NCBI RefSeq assembly: GCF_003570715.1
Contig: NZ_QXXQ01000004.1
Span: forward strand, 1 to 64,000
Length of the DNA: 64,000 bases
Origin: Gemmobacter lutimaris
Lineage (GTDB): Bacteria > Pseudomonadota > Alphaproteobacteria > Rhodobacterales > Rhodobacteraceae
Direction: 5' to 3'
Position 1 is the stretch's first letter. Every line of letters begins with the position of its first letter. A program made the position numbers and the translations under genes. Below, in pieces: positions 34,906 to 43,549 of the stretch. A model generated the notes under the pieces. It was given only the letters and a program-made list of their open reading frames with translations. It made no database searches and was not told the origin of the DNA.

Positions 34906-35811
34906 TCAGCGGGCAAAGGCGCCTTCCGGCAGCCGCAGGATCAGGTTCGGCTCGGGGCAGATGTCCTGCCAGACATCCCACAGGCTTTCGTGCCCGACGC
35001 CGAAGAAATTGCCGCCTGTCTGTTCCAGCATGTCGGTCATGATCTGGAAATGCAGATGCGGCGCCCAGCCGCCGTTTTCGGGCCAGTCGCCGAGATGGGC
35101 GATGATCTGACCGGCGGCGACGCTCTGGCCAGGCTTGCAAAGACCGGGCAGGCTCGCGCCCAGATGGCCGTAAAGCGTGAAGAACCGGGTCTCGCCGGCC
35201 TCGTGTTCCAGAATCAGCGTATGGCCGTAATCCAGCGGGTCGGCGTTGTAGGTAACGTGCAGCACGCGGCCGGGCAGGGGAGCGTGGACCGGGGTGCCGG
35301 CCGGGGCGAAGACGTCGATGCCCATATGGATCATCCGCCGTTCGGCGCTGGCGGCATCGGCGAATTGCGCGGCGGTATAGACGCTGCGTTTCTCGCCATA
35401 GGGGCCGAGGCCGTAATCCGCGCCGGTTGCCGCGAACCAAGGGTCGAAAGCCGGGTCGGAGTAGGCGGGCATGTCGGGCATCTGGCCGCCGGTCAGCAGG
35501 GCGATATGGCGGCGGGCGGCGATGTCCGGGCGGAAGATGGGCGCCACCTCCGCCTGTGTCAGCCAGTCGCGCACGGCGGCAGCATTGCGCGTGGCGGGCA
35601 GGCCCGCGCCCGCGCGCAGCACGGCGCGGAGAAGCCCCTGATCGACGCAAGCCAGCCGTGCCGCCTCGGGTGCGTCGCCAAGAGCGGCCAGCAGGGCGGG
35701 CAGCAGCACCTCGACCTCGGCCGGGGGCAGGCCGGTTCCGGCGCGGCGCAGGGCGGCGTAAAGGTCGTCCTGCCCGGTCAGGCTGGTGGCGATGCGGTCG
35801 ATGTCTGCCAT
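34906..35811 (-). CDS. M23-type metallopeptidase-like protein without signal peptide
   Basis: The 301-residue protein has a roughly 160-residue helical N-terminal part of unknown function and a C-terminal M23 (LytM-like) domain: RRMIHMGIDVFAPAGTPVHAP near 165, FFTLYGHLGASLPGL near 215 and APHLHFQIMTD near 255, which supply the expected H-x3-D, YGHL and HxH ligands. No signal peptide or membrane segment is present, so it should be cytoplasmic, unlike ordinary peptidoglycan hydrolases. The C-terminal ending (WQDICPEPNLILRLPEG) resembles the M23 module that occurs inside large kinase-M23-class III aminotransferase fusions. Here it lies beside a separate class III aminotransferase gene, though on the opposite strand. 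Confidence 0.8.
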   Translation of the reverse strand: MADIDRIATSLTGQDDLYAALRRAGTGLPPAEVEVLLPALLAALGDAPEAARLACVDQGLLRAVLRAGAGLPATRNAAAVRDWLTQAEVAPIFRPDIAARRHIALLTGGQMPDMPAYSDPAFDPWFAATGADYGLGPYGEKRSVYTAAQFADAASAERRMIHMGIDVFAPAGTPVHAPLPGRVLHVTYNADPLDYGHTLILEHEAGETRFFTLYGHLGASLPGLCKPGQSVAAGQIIAHLGDWPENGGWAPHLHFQIMTDMLEQTGGNFFGVGHESLWDVWQDICPEPNLILRLPEGAFAR

Positions 35812-35820
35812 GTGGGGCCT

Positions 35821-36417
35821 CTAAACCTGTCTGCGGGCGCGCAGGGCCGCGCCGATCGTGCCATCGTCGAGATAGTCAAGCTCACCGCCCACCGGCACGC
35901 CCTGCGCCAGCGAGGTGAGACGCACGCCGATCGGCTCCAGCGCATCGGCGATGTAATGCGCCGTGGTCTGGCCATCGACCGTGGCATTGAGCGCAAGGAT
36001 CACCTCGGCCGTTGCCTCGTCCCGCACGCGGGCGACCAGCGCGGGGATGCGCAGTTCATCCGGGCCGGTGCCATCCAGTGCCGACAGAGTGCCACCCAGC
36101 ACATGATAGCGCCCGCGAAACACCCCTGCGCGTTCCATCGCCCAGAGGTCGGCCACATCGGCCACCACACAGATTTCGCCGGTCTGGCGTTTCGGGTCGG
36201 CGCAGATCGGGCACAGATCGGAGGTGCCGATATTGCCGCAGGTGGTGCAATCGCGCGCGGTCAGCGCAACATGGGCCATGGCCTGCGCCAGCGGCGCCAT
36301 CAGCGGGCCGCGCTTCTTCAGAAGCATCAGCACCGCGCGCCGGGCCGAGCGGGGACCAAGCCCCGGCAGCCGGGCCATCAGCCCGATCAGATCCTCGATG
36401 TCCGAGGGGGCGGTCAT
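35821..36417 (-). CDS. recR: Recombination mediator protein RecR
   Basis: The 198-residue protein contains the N-terminal HhH region ([21 protein letters not shown]), a four-cysteine zinc finger ([16 protein letters not shown] near residue 57), and a Toprim domain with [15 protein letters not shown] and the C-terminal [18 protein letters not shown]. It loads RecA at gaps with RecFO. Its ATG overlaps the ybaB stop (TGATG), the conserved dnaX-ybaB-recR arrangement. Confidence 0.95.
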   Translation of the reverse strand: MTAPSDIEDLIGLMARLPGLGPRSARRAVLMLLKKRGPLMAPLAQAMAHVALTARDCTTCGNIGTSDLCPICADPKRQTGEICVVADVADLWAMERAGVFRGRYHVLGGTLSALDGTGPDELRIPALVARVRDEATAEVILALNATVDGQTTAHYIADALEPIGVRLTSLAQGVPVGGELDYLDDGTIGAALRARRQV

Positions 36418-36761
36418 CAGAACGGCAATTTGAAATCGGGCGGCAGGCCCAGACCTTCGGTCATCTTGGCCATTTCCTGCTGGCCGCGTTGGGCCGCCTT
36501 GGCCTGCGCGTCCTTGATCGCGGCGACGATCAGATCCTCCACCACTTCCTTTTCGGAGGGCACGAGGATCGCCGGGTCGATGTCCAGCCCGGTGATGTCG
36601 CCCTTCGCCGTGCAGCGCGCCTTGACCAGCCCGGCCCCGGCCTCGCCGATGACCACGCTGTTGGCGAGCGTTTCCTGCATTTCGGCCATTTTGGCCTGCA
36701 TGTCCTGCGCGGCTTTCATCATCTTGGCCATGTCGCCAAGCCCGCCCAAACCTTTCAGCAT
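36417..36761 (-). CDS. YbaB/EbfC nucleoid-associated protein
   Basis: The 114-residue protein begins [19 protein letters not shown], then a Met/Ala-rich helix ([24 protein letters not shown]) and the core [19 protein letters not shown], as in the YbaB DNA-binding family. An upstream extension in the same frame lies in the dnaX 3' region and lacks a ribosome-binding site. It lies 50 bp after dnaX and one base overlaps recR. Confidence 0.93.
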   Translation of the reverse strand: MLKGLGGLGDMAKMMKAAQDMQAKMAEMQETLANSVVIGEAGAGLVKARCTAKGDITGLDIDPAILVPSEKEVVEDLIVAAIKDAQAKAAQRGQQEMAKMTEGLGLPPDFKLPF

Positions 36762-36811
36762 CGCATCCTCATTGTTCTGTCTGTGGAAGATAGGGCGCCG
36801 CCGGGGCGGGC

Positions 36812-38569
36812 TCAATCCTCTTCGAAGGGATCCCATTCATCCTCGACCTCGGGCAGGGCCTGAACGGCGGCTTCCTGCGCCATGGCCTCGGGCGTGCGGA
36901 TATCGGTGATCCTGGCGCCGGGAAAGCTGGTCAGCACCGCCTGCACCAGCGGGTTCTCCAGTGCCTCGGCCTCGGCCGCACGGCGGTCCGCATCACGGGT
37001 TTCCGCGACGGTGGCCGCCCCGCCGGTCGAGACGACCGATACGCCCCAGCGCGCGCCGGTCCAGCCTTGCAGCCGCTGCGACAGCGTGGCGGCAAGGTCC
37101 GAAGGCGCGTCGGGCGTCGGTTCGAACTCGATCCGGCCGGGGGCGTATTTCGCCAGCCGCACATGACGTTCCACCGACAGAAGCAGCGTCATGTCGCGCT
37201 TGTCGCGGATCAGGTCCAACACATGATCGAAGGTGGCATAGACCTTGAGCCGATCCTCGGCCACCGCCAGCGCGGCGCCGCCCTGCATGGTCGGCCCCAT
37301 GGCGGGGCCGCGCGCGGGCGCCATCATGCGGGCCGGGGCATGGACCATGCCACCACCACCGCCGCCGGCAGGGGCGCCGCCGCCTGGCCCCGGCGCGGGC
37401 GGCGGGCCGGATTGCAGGCGACGGATCAGCGCCTCGGGATCGGGAAGATCGGCCACATGGGTCAGCCGGATCACCGCCATTTCGGCGGCCATCATGGCGT
37501 TCGGCGCCAGCCCGACTTCCTCGATGGCCTTGAGCAGCATCTGCCACATCCGTGACAGCACCCGCATCGGCAGGCGCTGGCTCATGTCAAGGCCACGGGC
37601 GCGTTCGTCGGGCGGCACGGTCGGGTCATCCGCCGCTTCGGGCGTGATCTTGATGACCGAAATCCAGTGCGTGATCTCGGCCAGATCGCGCAGCACCGCC
37701 ATCGGATCGGCGCCATCGGAATATTGCGCCGAGAGTTCGGCCAGCGCGGCGGGCGCGTCGCCCCGCATCACCATGTCAAAGAGATCGAGCGTGCGGCCGC
37801 GATCGGCCAGCCCCAGCATGGCGCGCACCTGATCGGCGGTGGTTTCCCCGGCGCCGTGGGCAATGGCCTGATCCATGAGGCTCATCGCGTCGCGGACGGA
37901 CCCTTCAGCGGCGCGGGTAATCAGCGCCAGCGCGTCGGGGGCGAGCTTCGCGCCTTCCTTTTCTGCCACCTTCGCCAGATGCGCCATCATCACCTCGGGT
38001 TCGATCCGTTTCAGATCGAACCGCTGGCAGCGGCTGAGCACGGTCACCGGCACCTTGCGGATTTCGGTGGTAGCGAAGATAAATTTCACATGCGGCGGCG
38101 GTTCTTCCAGCGTCTTGAGCAGCGCGTTGAAGGCGCTGTTCGACAGCATGTGAACTTCGTCGATGATGTAGATTTTATAGCGGGCCGAGGCGGCGCGATA
38201 GTGCACGCTTTCGATGATTTCACGAATGTCGCCCACCCCGGTGCGCGATGCGGCGTCCATCTCCATCACATCGACATGGCGGCCTTCAGCGATAGCGCGA
38301 CACTGGTCGCAGATCCCGCAGGGTTCGATCGTCGGGCCGCCCTGACCATCGGGGCCGATGCAGTTCAGCCCCTTGGCGATGATGCGGGCGGTGGTGGTCT
38401 TGCCGACACCGCGCACCCCGGTCATCACGAAGGCATGGGCGATACGATCCGCCGCGAAGGCGTTCTTCAGCGTGCGCACCATCGCCTCTTGCCCGATCAG
38501 GTCGGCGAAAGTGGCGGGGCGGTATTTGCGGGCCAGAACCTGATAGCCCTGCGCGGCGGTTTCGGACAT
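36812..38569 (-). CDS. dnaX: DNA polymerase III subunits gamma and tau
   Basis: The 585-residue clamp-loader ATPase has YQVLARKYRPATFADLIGQE at the N-terminus, Walker A TGVRGVGKTTTARI near residue 53, a zinc motif with CGICDQC near 85, DEVHMLSNSAFNALLKTLEEPP near 135 and the SRC sensor motif. A Pro/Gly-rich linker (about 395-435, with GGGAPAGGGGGG) joins the ATPase core to the tau C-terminal region that contacts the polymerase and helicase. No frameshift signal was evident. Confidence 0.96.
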   Translation of the reverse strand: MSETAAQGYQVLARKYRPATFADLIGQEAMVRTLKNAFAADRIAHAFVMTGVRGVGKTTTARIIAKGLNCIGPDGQGGPTIEPCGICDQCRAIAEGRHVDVMEMDAASRTGVGDIREIIESVHYRAASARYKIYIIDEVHMLSNSAFNALLKTLEEPPPHVKFIFATTEIRKVPVTVLSRCQRFDLKRIEPEVMMAHLAKVAEKEGAKLAPDALALITRAAEGSVRDAMSLMDQAIAHGAGETTADQVRAMLGLADRGRTLDLFDMVMRGDAPAALAELSAQYSDGADPMAVLRDLAEITHWISVIKITPEAADDPTVPPDERARGLDMSQRLPMRVLSRMWQMLLKAIEEVGLAPNAMMAAEMAVIRLTHVADLPDPEALIRRLQSGPPPAPGPGGGAPAGGGGGGMVHAPARMMAPARGPAMGPTMQGGAALAVAEDRLKVYATFDHVLDLIRDKRDMTLLLSVERHVRLAKYAPGRIEFEPTPDAPSDLAATLSQRLQGWTGARWGVSVVSTGGAATVAETRDADRRAAEAEALENPLVQAVLTSFPGARITDIRTPEAMAQEAAVQALPEVEDEWDPFEED

Positions 38570-38634
38570 GGGGTTCCCTTCGTCTGCGAGGCTAACCTAA
38601 GGGCTCGGGCCGCCGCCGTCCATGGCTTGCGGGG

Positions 38635-39303
38635 TCAATGCCAGTCCCAGTTCACCCTCGGTCGTGTCAGGCAGCGGGTCCGGGCCTTCAGGGCGCGGGT
38701 GCGGGCGGCGAGCGCGCGCACCACCCGTTCATGCGATTCGATGAAGACCTGATCGACGCGTGCGAAATCCGGGCTTTGCAGCAGCGCCTCGATCAGCGGC
38801 ACTTCCGCGCCCTCGATGTCGATCTTCAGCACCGCAACCTCGCGGTTCAGGCGGCCGAGGAAATCTGGAAAGCCGATCATCTCCACCTCATGCGGGCGAC
38901 CGGGGTCCATCTTGTGCTTGTCAGAAAAGATGGAGGAGGAACTGGTCCGCCGGTCGGGGGCAGCATCGAAATCCGTGCGGCGATAAAGGTTGATCTTTCC
39001 ATCCGCCACCCCGGCGGCGGCGGGGATCAGCCGCACGTTCGGCCGTGTTCCGACCCGCGCCTGCAACAGCGAGAAAGCATGCGGATCAGGTTCGAAAGCG
39101 ATGACATCCGCCCCGGTTTCGGCCAGCCGTTCCGTATACACCCCGACATTGGCGCCAAGATCAATCGCCAGTGCACCGGGGCCAAGCCGGGACAGGGCGG
39201 TTTCGAACGCCTCGAAAGCGGCGCGCCGGGCGCGGGCCTTGCGTCCGGTCAGGCGGGACAGAAGATAATCGGCTTCGGTGTGAAGGGTGTGGAAAAGCTG
39301 CAT
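38635..39303 (-). CDS. FkbM family methyltransferase
   Basis: The 222-residue SAM-dependent methyltransferase (start MQLFHT at 39303) has ALAIDLGANVGVYTERLAE near residue 45 as motif I, VIAFEPDPHAFSLLQARVG near 66, and VAVLKIDIEGAEVPLIEALL near 145, the FkbM signature. Such enzymes methylate sugars or small molecules; the substrate cannot be told. It lies 65 bp upstream of dnaX on the same strand. Confidence 0.85.
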   Translation of the reverse strand: MQLFHTLHTEADYLLSRLTGRKARARRAAFEAFETALSRLGPGALAIDLGANVGVYTERLAETGADVIAFEPDPHAFSLLQARVGTRPNVRLIPAAAGVADGKINLYRRTDFDAAPDRRTSSSSIFSDKHKMDPGRPHEVEMIGFPDFLGRLNREVAVLKIDIEGAEVPLIEALLQSPDFARVDQVFIESHERVVRALAARTRALKARTRCLTRPRVNWDWH

Positions 39304-39479
39304 GAGGGTCCATCGTTGGCGCGCTGCAAAGGTGATCATTCGCGCGCGCCATTTCCAGCCCCTTTGCAGGGAAAAGCCGGAAATTCGGCAGCAGATCGCG
39401 GGGGGTGGTGCCCGCGCGATCATGCCGCCCCTTGCATTCGTCCGGACGCAGGCGCAGCATGATGCAACAGGAGGTTCCC

Positions 39480-39806
39480 ATGATCGAGATCAGCCCTGCC
39501 AAGGTGGTGCATGTCATCTATCAGTCGCGGGAAGGCGATATGGCCGACCGCGAGCTTCATGCCTTCATCCGGGGGCTGAACGAGGATGAACAGGCGCATC
39601 TTGTGGCAATCGCCTGGGTGGGGCGCGGCGTCTATGAGGCCGACGATTACGCCGAGGCGCTGGCCACTGCCTACCGCGAACGCGCGGTGCCGACGGACAA
39701 ATACCTGATGGGCATGCCGCATCTTGCCGAAAACCTTGAAGCCGGTCTGGAGGCCATGGGCATTGACGTCAGCGCGGAAGAGGAATCCTTCCTGCGCGAT
39801 CACTGA
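39480..39806 (+). CDS. DUF3775 domain protein
   Basis: The 108-residue acidic protein starts after a consensus AGGAGG (about 39469-39474). Its sequence (MIEISPAKVVHVIYQSREGD, then DEQAHLVAIAWVGRGVYEADDYAEA and KYLMGMPHLAENLEAGLEA) fits the DUF3775 family of small alphaproteobacterial proteins of unknown role. No signal peptide or catalytic motif is apparent. It is flanked by minus-strand genes. Confidence 0.82.
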   Translation: MIEISPAKVVHVIYQSREGDMADRELHAFIRGLNEDEQAHLVAIAWVGRGVYEADDYAEALATAYRERAVPTDKYLMGMPHLAENLEAGLEAMGIDVSAEEESFLRDH

Positions 39807-39834
39807 CGGGGCAGGGCGGTTCAGAACCGCCGCT

Positions 39835-40707
39835 TCAGAACCACTGACCCGGTTCCATCAGCCCCAGATCCATCAATTGCTGGCTGTGCCACTGGAATTC
39901 GGTCGAGTTGCGCCAGCGGAAATCGGGGATCGAAAAGCGCGAGCCGGGATTGGTCTTCAGTGCCTTGGCGGTGCGGAAGGAACAGACAGCGGCGGTCAGG
40001 TTGTGGTGCCACGGGCAGGAATAGGTGTTATATTCCTCGTCATTGAAGGTGAAATCCCAGCTCAGTTTCAATCCGGGCCGTGACCGGAACAGCGAGACCC
40101 GGTCGATCTTGCGCTTGGTCCAGGTCACATATTCCTCGAACCGCCAGCGCAGACCACCGAAGAAATCAAGCTGACGGTCCTTGGCCTGCCAGTTCTTTTC
40201 CGGGTCTTTTCGGCCGAGCGCGTAATACCCAGACCTGTCCAGATGCGCGTCCTCCAGCGACACGGCATTGGGATAACGGTCCAGATCGCCGGCATAGAGG
40301 TCGATCACATAGGTCAGCATGGAATCGCGCCGTTCTTCCGTCTGGAAGGTCAGCAGATCGCGCACAGTCCGGCTTTCGCAGAAGGGGAAGAACAGGTATT
40401 CCGCATTGAAACAGTAATATAGCCAGGTTCCCGGTGGCGCCGCCTCGTTGATGGCGTTGACCGCATCGGGCACGGCGTCATCGGCGTGAACGTCATGGTC
40501 GATGCGGTGAACCCGTTCCTCCAGATCGGCGGGCAGTGGAATTTCGGGATGCGCGAACAGCAGCACCTGACGAAAGCCGCTGTTGAGGTGGTGGCGGATC
40601 GTAGTATCCACCTCGACGGTATCCTCGGCAAAGATCAGGGCGACAGGCCCCTTGGCCAGCGCCTTGTCGCCTGTCGCCCTGAATTCCGCCAGATTGCCGT
40701 AACGCAT
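39835..40707 (-). CDS. Conserved hypothetical, glycosyltransferase-like
   Basis: The 290-residue cytoplasmic protein (start MRYGNLAEF at 40707) is rich in aromatic residues. The first half ([20 protein letters not shown], then [16 protein letters not shown] and [19 protein letters not shown]) has the alternating strand-helix pattern and a late aspartate cluster that recall GT-A glycosyltransferases of the Glyco_tranf_2_4 type. The second half ([21 protein letters not shown]) is not recognised. No confident motif was seen, so the enzyme class is a guess. It is divergent from miaB. Confidence 0.6.
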   Translation of the reverse strand: MRYGNLAEFRATGDKALAKGPVALIFAEDTVEVDTTIRHHLNSGFRQVLLFAHPEIPLPADLEERVHRIDHDVHADDAVPDAVNAINEAAPPGTWLYYCFNAEYLFFPFCESRTVRDLLTFQTEERRDSMLTYVIDLYAGDLDRYPNAVSLEDAHLDRSGYYALGRKDPEKNWQAKDRQLDFFGGLRWRFEEYVTWTKRKIDRVSLFRSRPGLKLSWDFTFNDEEYNTYSCPWHHNLTAAVCSFRTAKALKTNPGSRFSIPDFRWRNSTEFQWHSQQLMDLGLMEPGQWF

Positions 40708-40843
40708 TCCGATACTCTTTCCGCTGTTGCCGCGAACCGGGGGCAGATTCGGCGAAGAACGGCGTCTTTGCAAGCCTTTGCCCCTTTGTTGCGCGGCCGG
40801 ACGGTTTTCGCTAGAAGAACCGCCTAGCCGAAGGGGGCCGCCG

Positions 40844-42205
40844 ATGACCGAACAGCCGACCGAGATTGCCACCGACGCACCCGCCGAAGGGACGGAGGCG
40901 CCCAAGAAGCTGTTCATCAAGACCTATGGCTGTCAGATGAATGTCTATGACAGCGAGCGCATGGCCGAAGCGCTGGGCGCGAAAGGCTATGTCACGACCG
41001 AGGTGGCGGAAGAAGCGGACATGGTTCTGCTGAACACTTGCCACATCCGCGAGAAGGCGGCGGAAAAGGTTTATTCAGACCTCGGGCGGCTGCGTCCGCT
41101 GAAACAGGCGAAACCCGATCTGAAGATCGGCGTGGCGGGTTGCGTTGCCCAGGCCGAGGGCGAGGAAATCCTGCGCCGCATGCCGCTGGTCGATCTGGTG
41201 GTCGGGCCGCAAAGCTATCACCGCCTGCCCGAGATGGTGGAGGCTAAGGGCAAGGTCATCGACACCGATTTCCCGGAAGAGGACAAGTTCGACCACCTTC
41301 CAAAGCGCAAGGCCCTGCGCGGACCAACCGCTTTCCTGACCGTGCAGGAAGGCTGCGACAAGTTCTGTGCGTTCTGCGTGGTGCCCTATACCCGTGGCGC
41401 CGAGGTCAGCCGCCCGGCGGCGCGGCTTCTGGCCGAGGCTCGCGATCTGGTGTCGCGCGGGGTGCGCGAGATCACCCTGCTGGGCCAGAACGTCAACGGC
41501 TATCACGGCGCGGGAGACGGCGGCACCTGGGGGCTGGGTCGCCTGATCCGCGAGATGGCCGCGATCGACGGGCTGGACCGGCTGCGCTATACCACCAGCC
41601 ACCCCAACGACATGGATGACGACCTGATCGCCGCCCATGCCGAGGTGCCCCAGCTGATGCCTTACCTGCATCTGCCGGTGCAATCGGGCAGCGACCGTAT
41701 CCTCAAGGCCATGAACCGCAAGCATACAGCCGAGCAGTATCTGCGACTGATCGAGCGCATCCGGGCTGCGCGCCCCGACATCCTGCTCAGCTCGGATTTC
41801 ATCGTGGGTTTCCCCGGCGAAACCGATGCCGATTTCGAGGCGACGATGGATCTGATCCGGGCTGTCGGCTTTGGCGCGGCGTTCAGTTTCAAATACTCCG
41901 CCCGGCCCGGCACACCTGCGGCGGAAAAGCCGGAGCTTCCCGCCGAGCTCTGCGATGCGCGGCTTCAGGCGCTTCAGGCGCTGATCACCGAACAGCAGCG
42001 CGCGGTGCAGGTGGCGATGGTGGGCCGCGAGGTGGGTGTGCTTTACGAAAAGCCCGGCCGCCTGCCGGGGCAGATGGTAGGCAAGTCCGATCACCTGCAT
42101 GCGGTGCATGTGGCCGATTCCCTTGGCAAGCCGGGCGATCTGGTTCGGGTGCGCATCACCGCCTCGGCGCCCAACTCGCTGGCCGGAGAGCCGCTGCGCG
42201 GCTGA
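40844..42205 (+). CDS. miaB: tRNA-2-methylthio-N6-dimethylallyladenosine synthase
   Basis: The 453-residue radical-SAM methylthiotransferase has an N-terminal UPF0004 domain with the first cluster cysteines ([39 protein letters not shown]), the radical-SAM motif [17 protein letters not shown] near residue 170 and a C-terminal TRAM domain. It modifies A37 of tRNAs reading UNN codons. An upstream extension of the frame exists, but AAGGGGGCC before ATG 40844 supports this start. In many alphaproteobacteria miaB is next to phoH-ybeY; here two envelope genes intervene. Confidence 0.95.
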   Translation: MTEQPTEIATDAPAEGTEAPKKLFIKTYGCQMNVYDSERMAEALGAKGYVTTEVAEEADMVLLNTCHIREKAAEKVYSDLGRLRPLKQAKPDLKIGVAGCVAQAEGEEILRRMPLVDLVVGPQSYHRLPEMVEAKGKVIDTDFPEEDKFDHLPKRKALRGPTAFLTVQEGCDKFCAFCVVPYTRGAEVSRPAARLLAEARDLVSRGVREITLLGQNVNGYHGAGDGGTWGLGRLIREMAAIDGLDRLRYTTSHPNDMDDDLIAAHAEVPQLMPYLHLPVQSGSDRILKAMNRKHTAEQYLRLIERIRAARPDILLSSDFIVGFPGETDADFEATMDLIRAVGFGAAFSFKYSARPGTPAAEKPELPAELCDARLQALQALITEQQRAVQVAMVGREVGVLYEKPGRLPGQMVGKSDHLHAVHVADSLGKPGDLVRVRITASAPNSLAGEPLRG

Positions 42206-42287
42206 GGCGCGGTTTCCGCGATGGCGTCAATATCACGATTCGTTCTGTCTTGTCGCGCAGTCACGCAACAATTGGTGTGCGATCACC

Positions 42288-42331
42288 CCGTTACGCCATA
42301 GATTTTGCTTTACTTCAGAATGGAGTAACGG
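42288..42331 (+). promoter_or_regulatory. Leader hairpin upstream of the OmpA-like gene
   Basis: CCGTTACgCCAT (42288-42299) pairs with ATGGaGTAACGG (42320-42331), with one internal mismatch and a 20-base AT-rich loop. It lies in the 179-bp AT-rich gap, 53 bp before the GTG start, and resembles a structured 5' leader or a protein-binding inverted repeat. Which of these it is cannot be decided from one sequence. Confidence 0.4.
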
Positions 42332-42384
42332 CATTTCTGGGTTTAATACTAAATAAGTTATGTGTGAATTAGGGGAGCTGCGAC

Positions 42385-42948
42385 GTGGAACCGATTTCCA
42401 AAGCAGTGCGGATGATCGTAGGGGGCGTTGCACTCGCCATCGGCTTGGCCGGTGCCGCTCAGGCGCAGCAGGCGCCCGAGATTTCCGGCAAGATCAACTG
42501 GGGCGTCTGGGTCGATGACGACGGTTGCATGCACTGGTGGGCAGATGGCGGGGTCGAAGGCTATATGCTTGACCGCGTGAACCCCAAGACCGGCAAGCCC
42601 GTCTGCCTGAAACGCAATACCTGTCTGGTGCAGAACACAGATACACTGTTCGCCACCGACAGCGCAAAACTCACCGCCTCGGGTCGCAGCTATCTGCAAC
42701 AGTTCTTCCAGCAGGCCGGGGCCTTCGGTTACGCCGTCTATGGCCATACCGACAGCCGCGCTTCTGACGAATACAACATGGGTCTGTCGCAGCGTCGCGC
42801 CAAGGCCGTGGCCGATGTGGCCCGTTCGGTCGGGGCCATGGTAGAGCGCGAAATCGGCTTTGGCGAACGCCAGCCCGTCGCGTCGAACAGCACGGCGGCG
42901 GGGATGCAGAAGAACCGTCGCGTCGAAGTCGTTTGCTATCGGTGGTGA
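42385..42948 (+). CDS. OmpA-family envelope protein with N-terminal Cys module
   Basis: The 187-residue exported protein starts at GTG after AGGGGAG and has a Sec signal ending in GAAQAQQ. Residues about 36-75 form a short module (DDDGCMHWWADGGVEGYM, then NPKTGKPVC). The rest is an OmpA-C peptidoglycan-binding domain: LFATDSAKLTASGRSYLQQF, VYGHTDSRASDEYNMGLSQRRA and NRRVEVVCYRW. The protein should be periplasmic, bound to peptidoglycan. Its N-terminal module recurs in the lipoprotein encoded six bases downstream, so the two are probably partners. Confidence 0.87.
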   Translation: MEPISKAVRMIVGGVALAIGLAGAAQAQQAPEISGKINWGVWVDDDGCMHWWADGGVEGYMLDRVNPKTGKPVCLKRNTCLVQNTDTLFATDSAKLTASGRSYLQQFFQQAGAFGYAVYGHTDSRASDEYNMGLSQRRAKAVADVARSVGAMVEREIGFGERQPVASNSTAAGMQKNRRVEVVCYRW

Positions 42949-42953
42949 TCAGG

Positions 42954-43313
42954 ATGACCAAACTTATCGTTCCGGGCCTTGCCCTTCTTGCCATCACCAC
43001 GCTCGCCGGTTGTGTCGAAGGGGTGACCCCCTATCGCCAGAGCCCCGATACCGTGATCGCCACCAATGCCGACCGTGGCCGCGACAATGTCGCGCTGGCG
43101 CCGGGGGGCGGGGCCATTGCCTATGACCCCGACGGTTGCCAAGGCTGGATCATCGACGACGGCGTCGAGGGGTATTCGGGGCGCCGTTTCGACCCGGTTT
43201 CGGGTCTTCCGATCTGCAACAACCACTATCCGCCGGGCACGGTGGTTCGCAACTACCAGACCCCGGATGCGGGCTTGCGCGATTATGTGCCTTCCGCAGG
43301 CCGCCGGAACTGA
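42954..43313 (+). CDS. Small lipoprotein sharing the Cys module of its neighbour
   Basis: The 119-residue protein begins with a lipoprotein signal, MTKLIVPGLALLAITTLAGC, whose LAGC box gives Cys19 as lipidation site. The mature part contains YDPDGCQGWIIDDGVEGYS and DPVSGLPIC, matching the module in the upstream OmpA-like protein in order and spacing (DGC, W, D-GVEGY, R, P-x-G-x-P-x-C). The C-terminal tail is polar. Function is unknown; the pair is likely one operon ending at a terminator. ATG at 42954 follows ATCAGG; an upstream in-frame Met overlaps the previous gene. Confidence 0.8.
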   Translation: MTKLIVPGLALLAITTLAGCVEGVTPYRQSPDTVIATNADRGRDNVALAPGGGAIAYDPDGCQGWIIDDGVEGYSGRRFDPVSGLPICNNHYPPGTVVRNYQTPDAGLRDYVPSAGRRN

Positions 43314-43338
43314 TCCCGTCAGAAATCGCATGTCGGAA

Positions 43339-43369
43339 GGGCCGCGCTACGCCGCGGCCCTTTTCGTTT
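43339..43369 (+). terminator. Rho-independent terminator after the lipoprotein gene
   Basis: GGGCCGCG (43339-43346) pairs with CGCGGCCC (43353-43360) around a six-base loop, followed by TTTTCGTTT. It separates the envelope pair from phoH. Confidence 0.85.
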
Positions 43370-43549
43370 GTCGGTTGCTACATTTTTCGTCGCGGGACCT
43401 ACAATCCCTAGGGGTGGTGTGGCGGAAATGTGCAACATCTGCAATTTTGCGGGCAGGTGGTGAAAGTTTGAACAGCTTTGTCTTGTTTCCGTGACCTTCG
43501 AGGCGCAGATTTTGAATCAGGAAGCCCTCGAACCGCAAAGGATGATGAT

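Noticed and set aside
38570-38634. Possible 4.5S SRP RNA gene upstream of dnaX
   Set aside because: The conserved GGTCAGG…GGAAGCAGCC core is not present in this gap.
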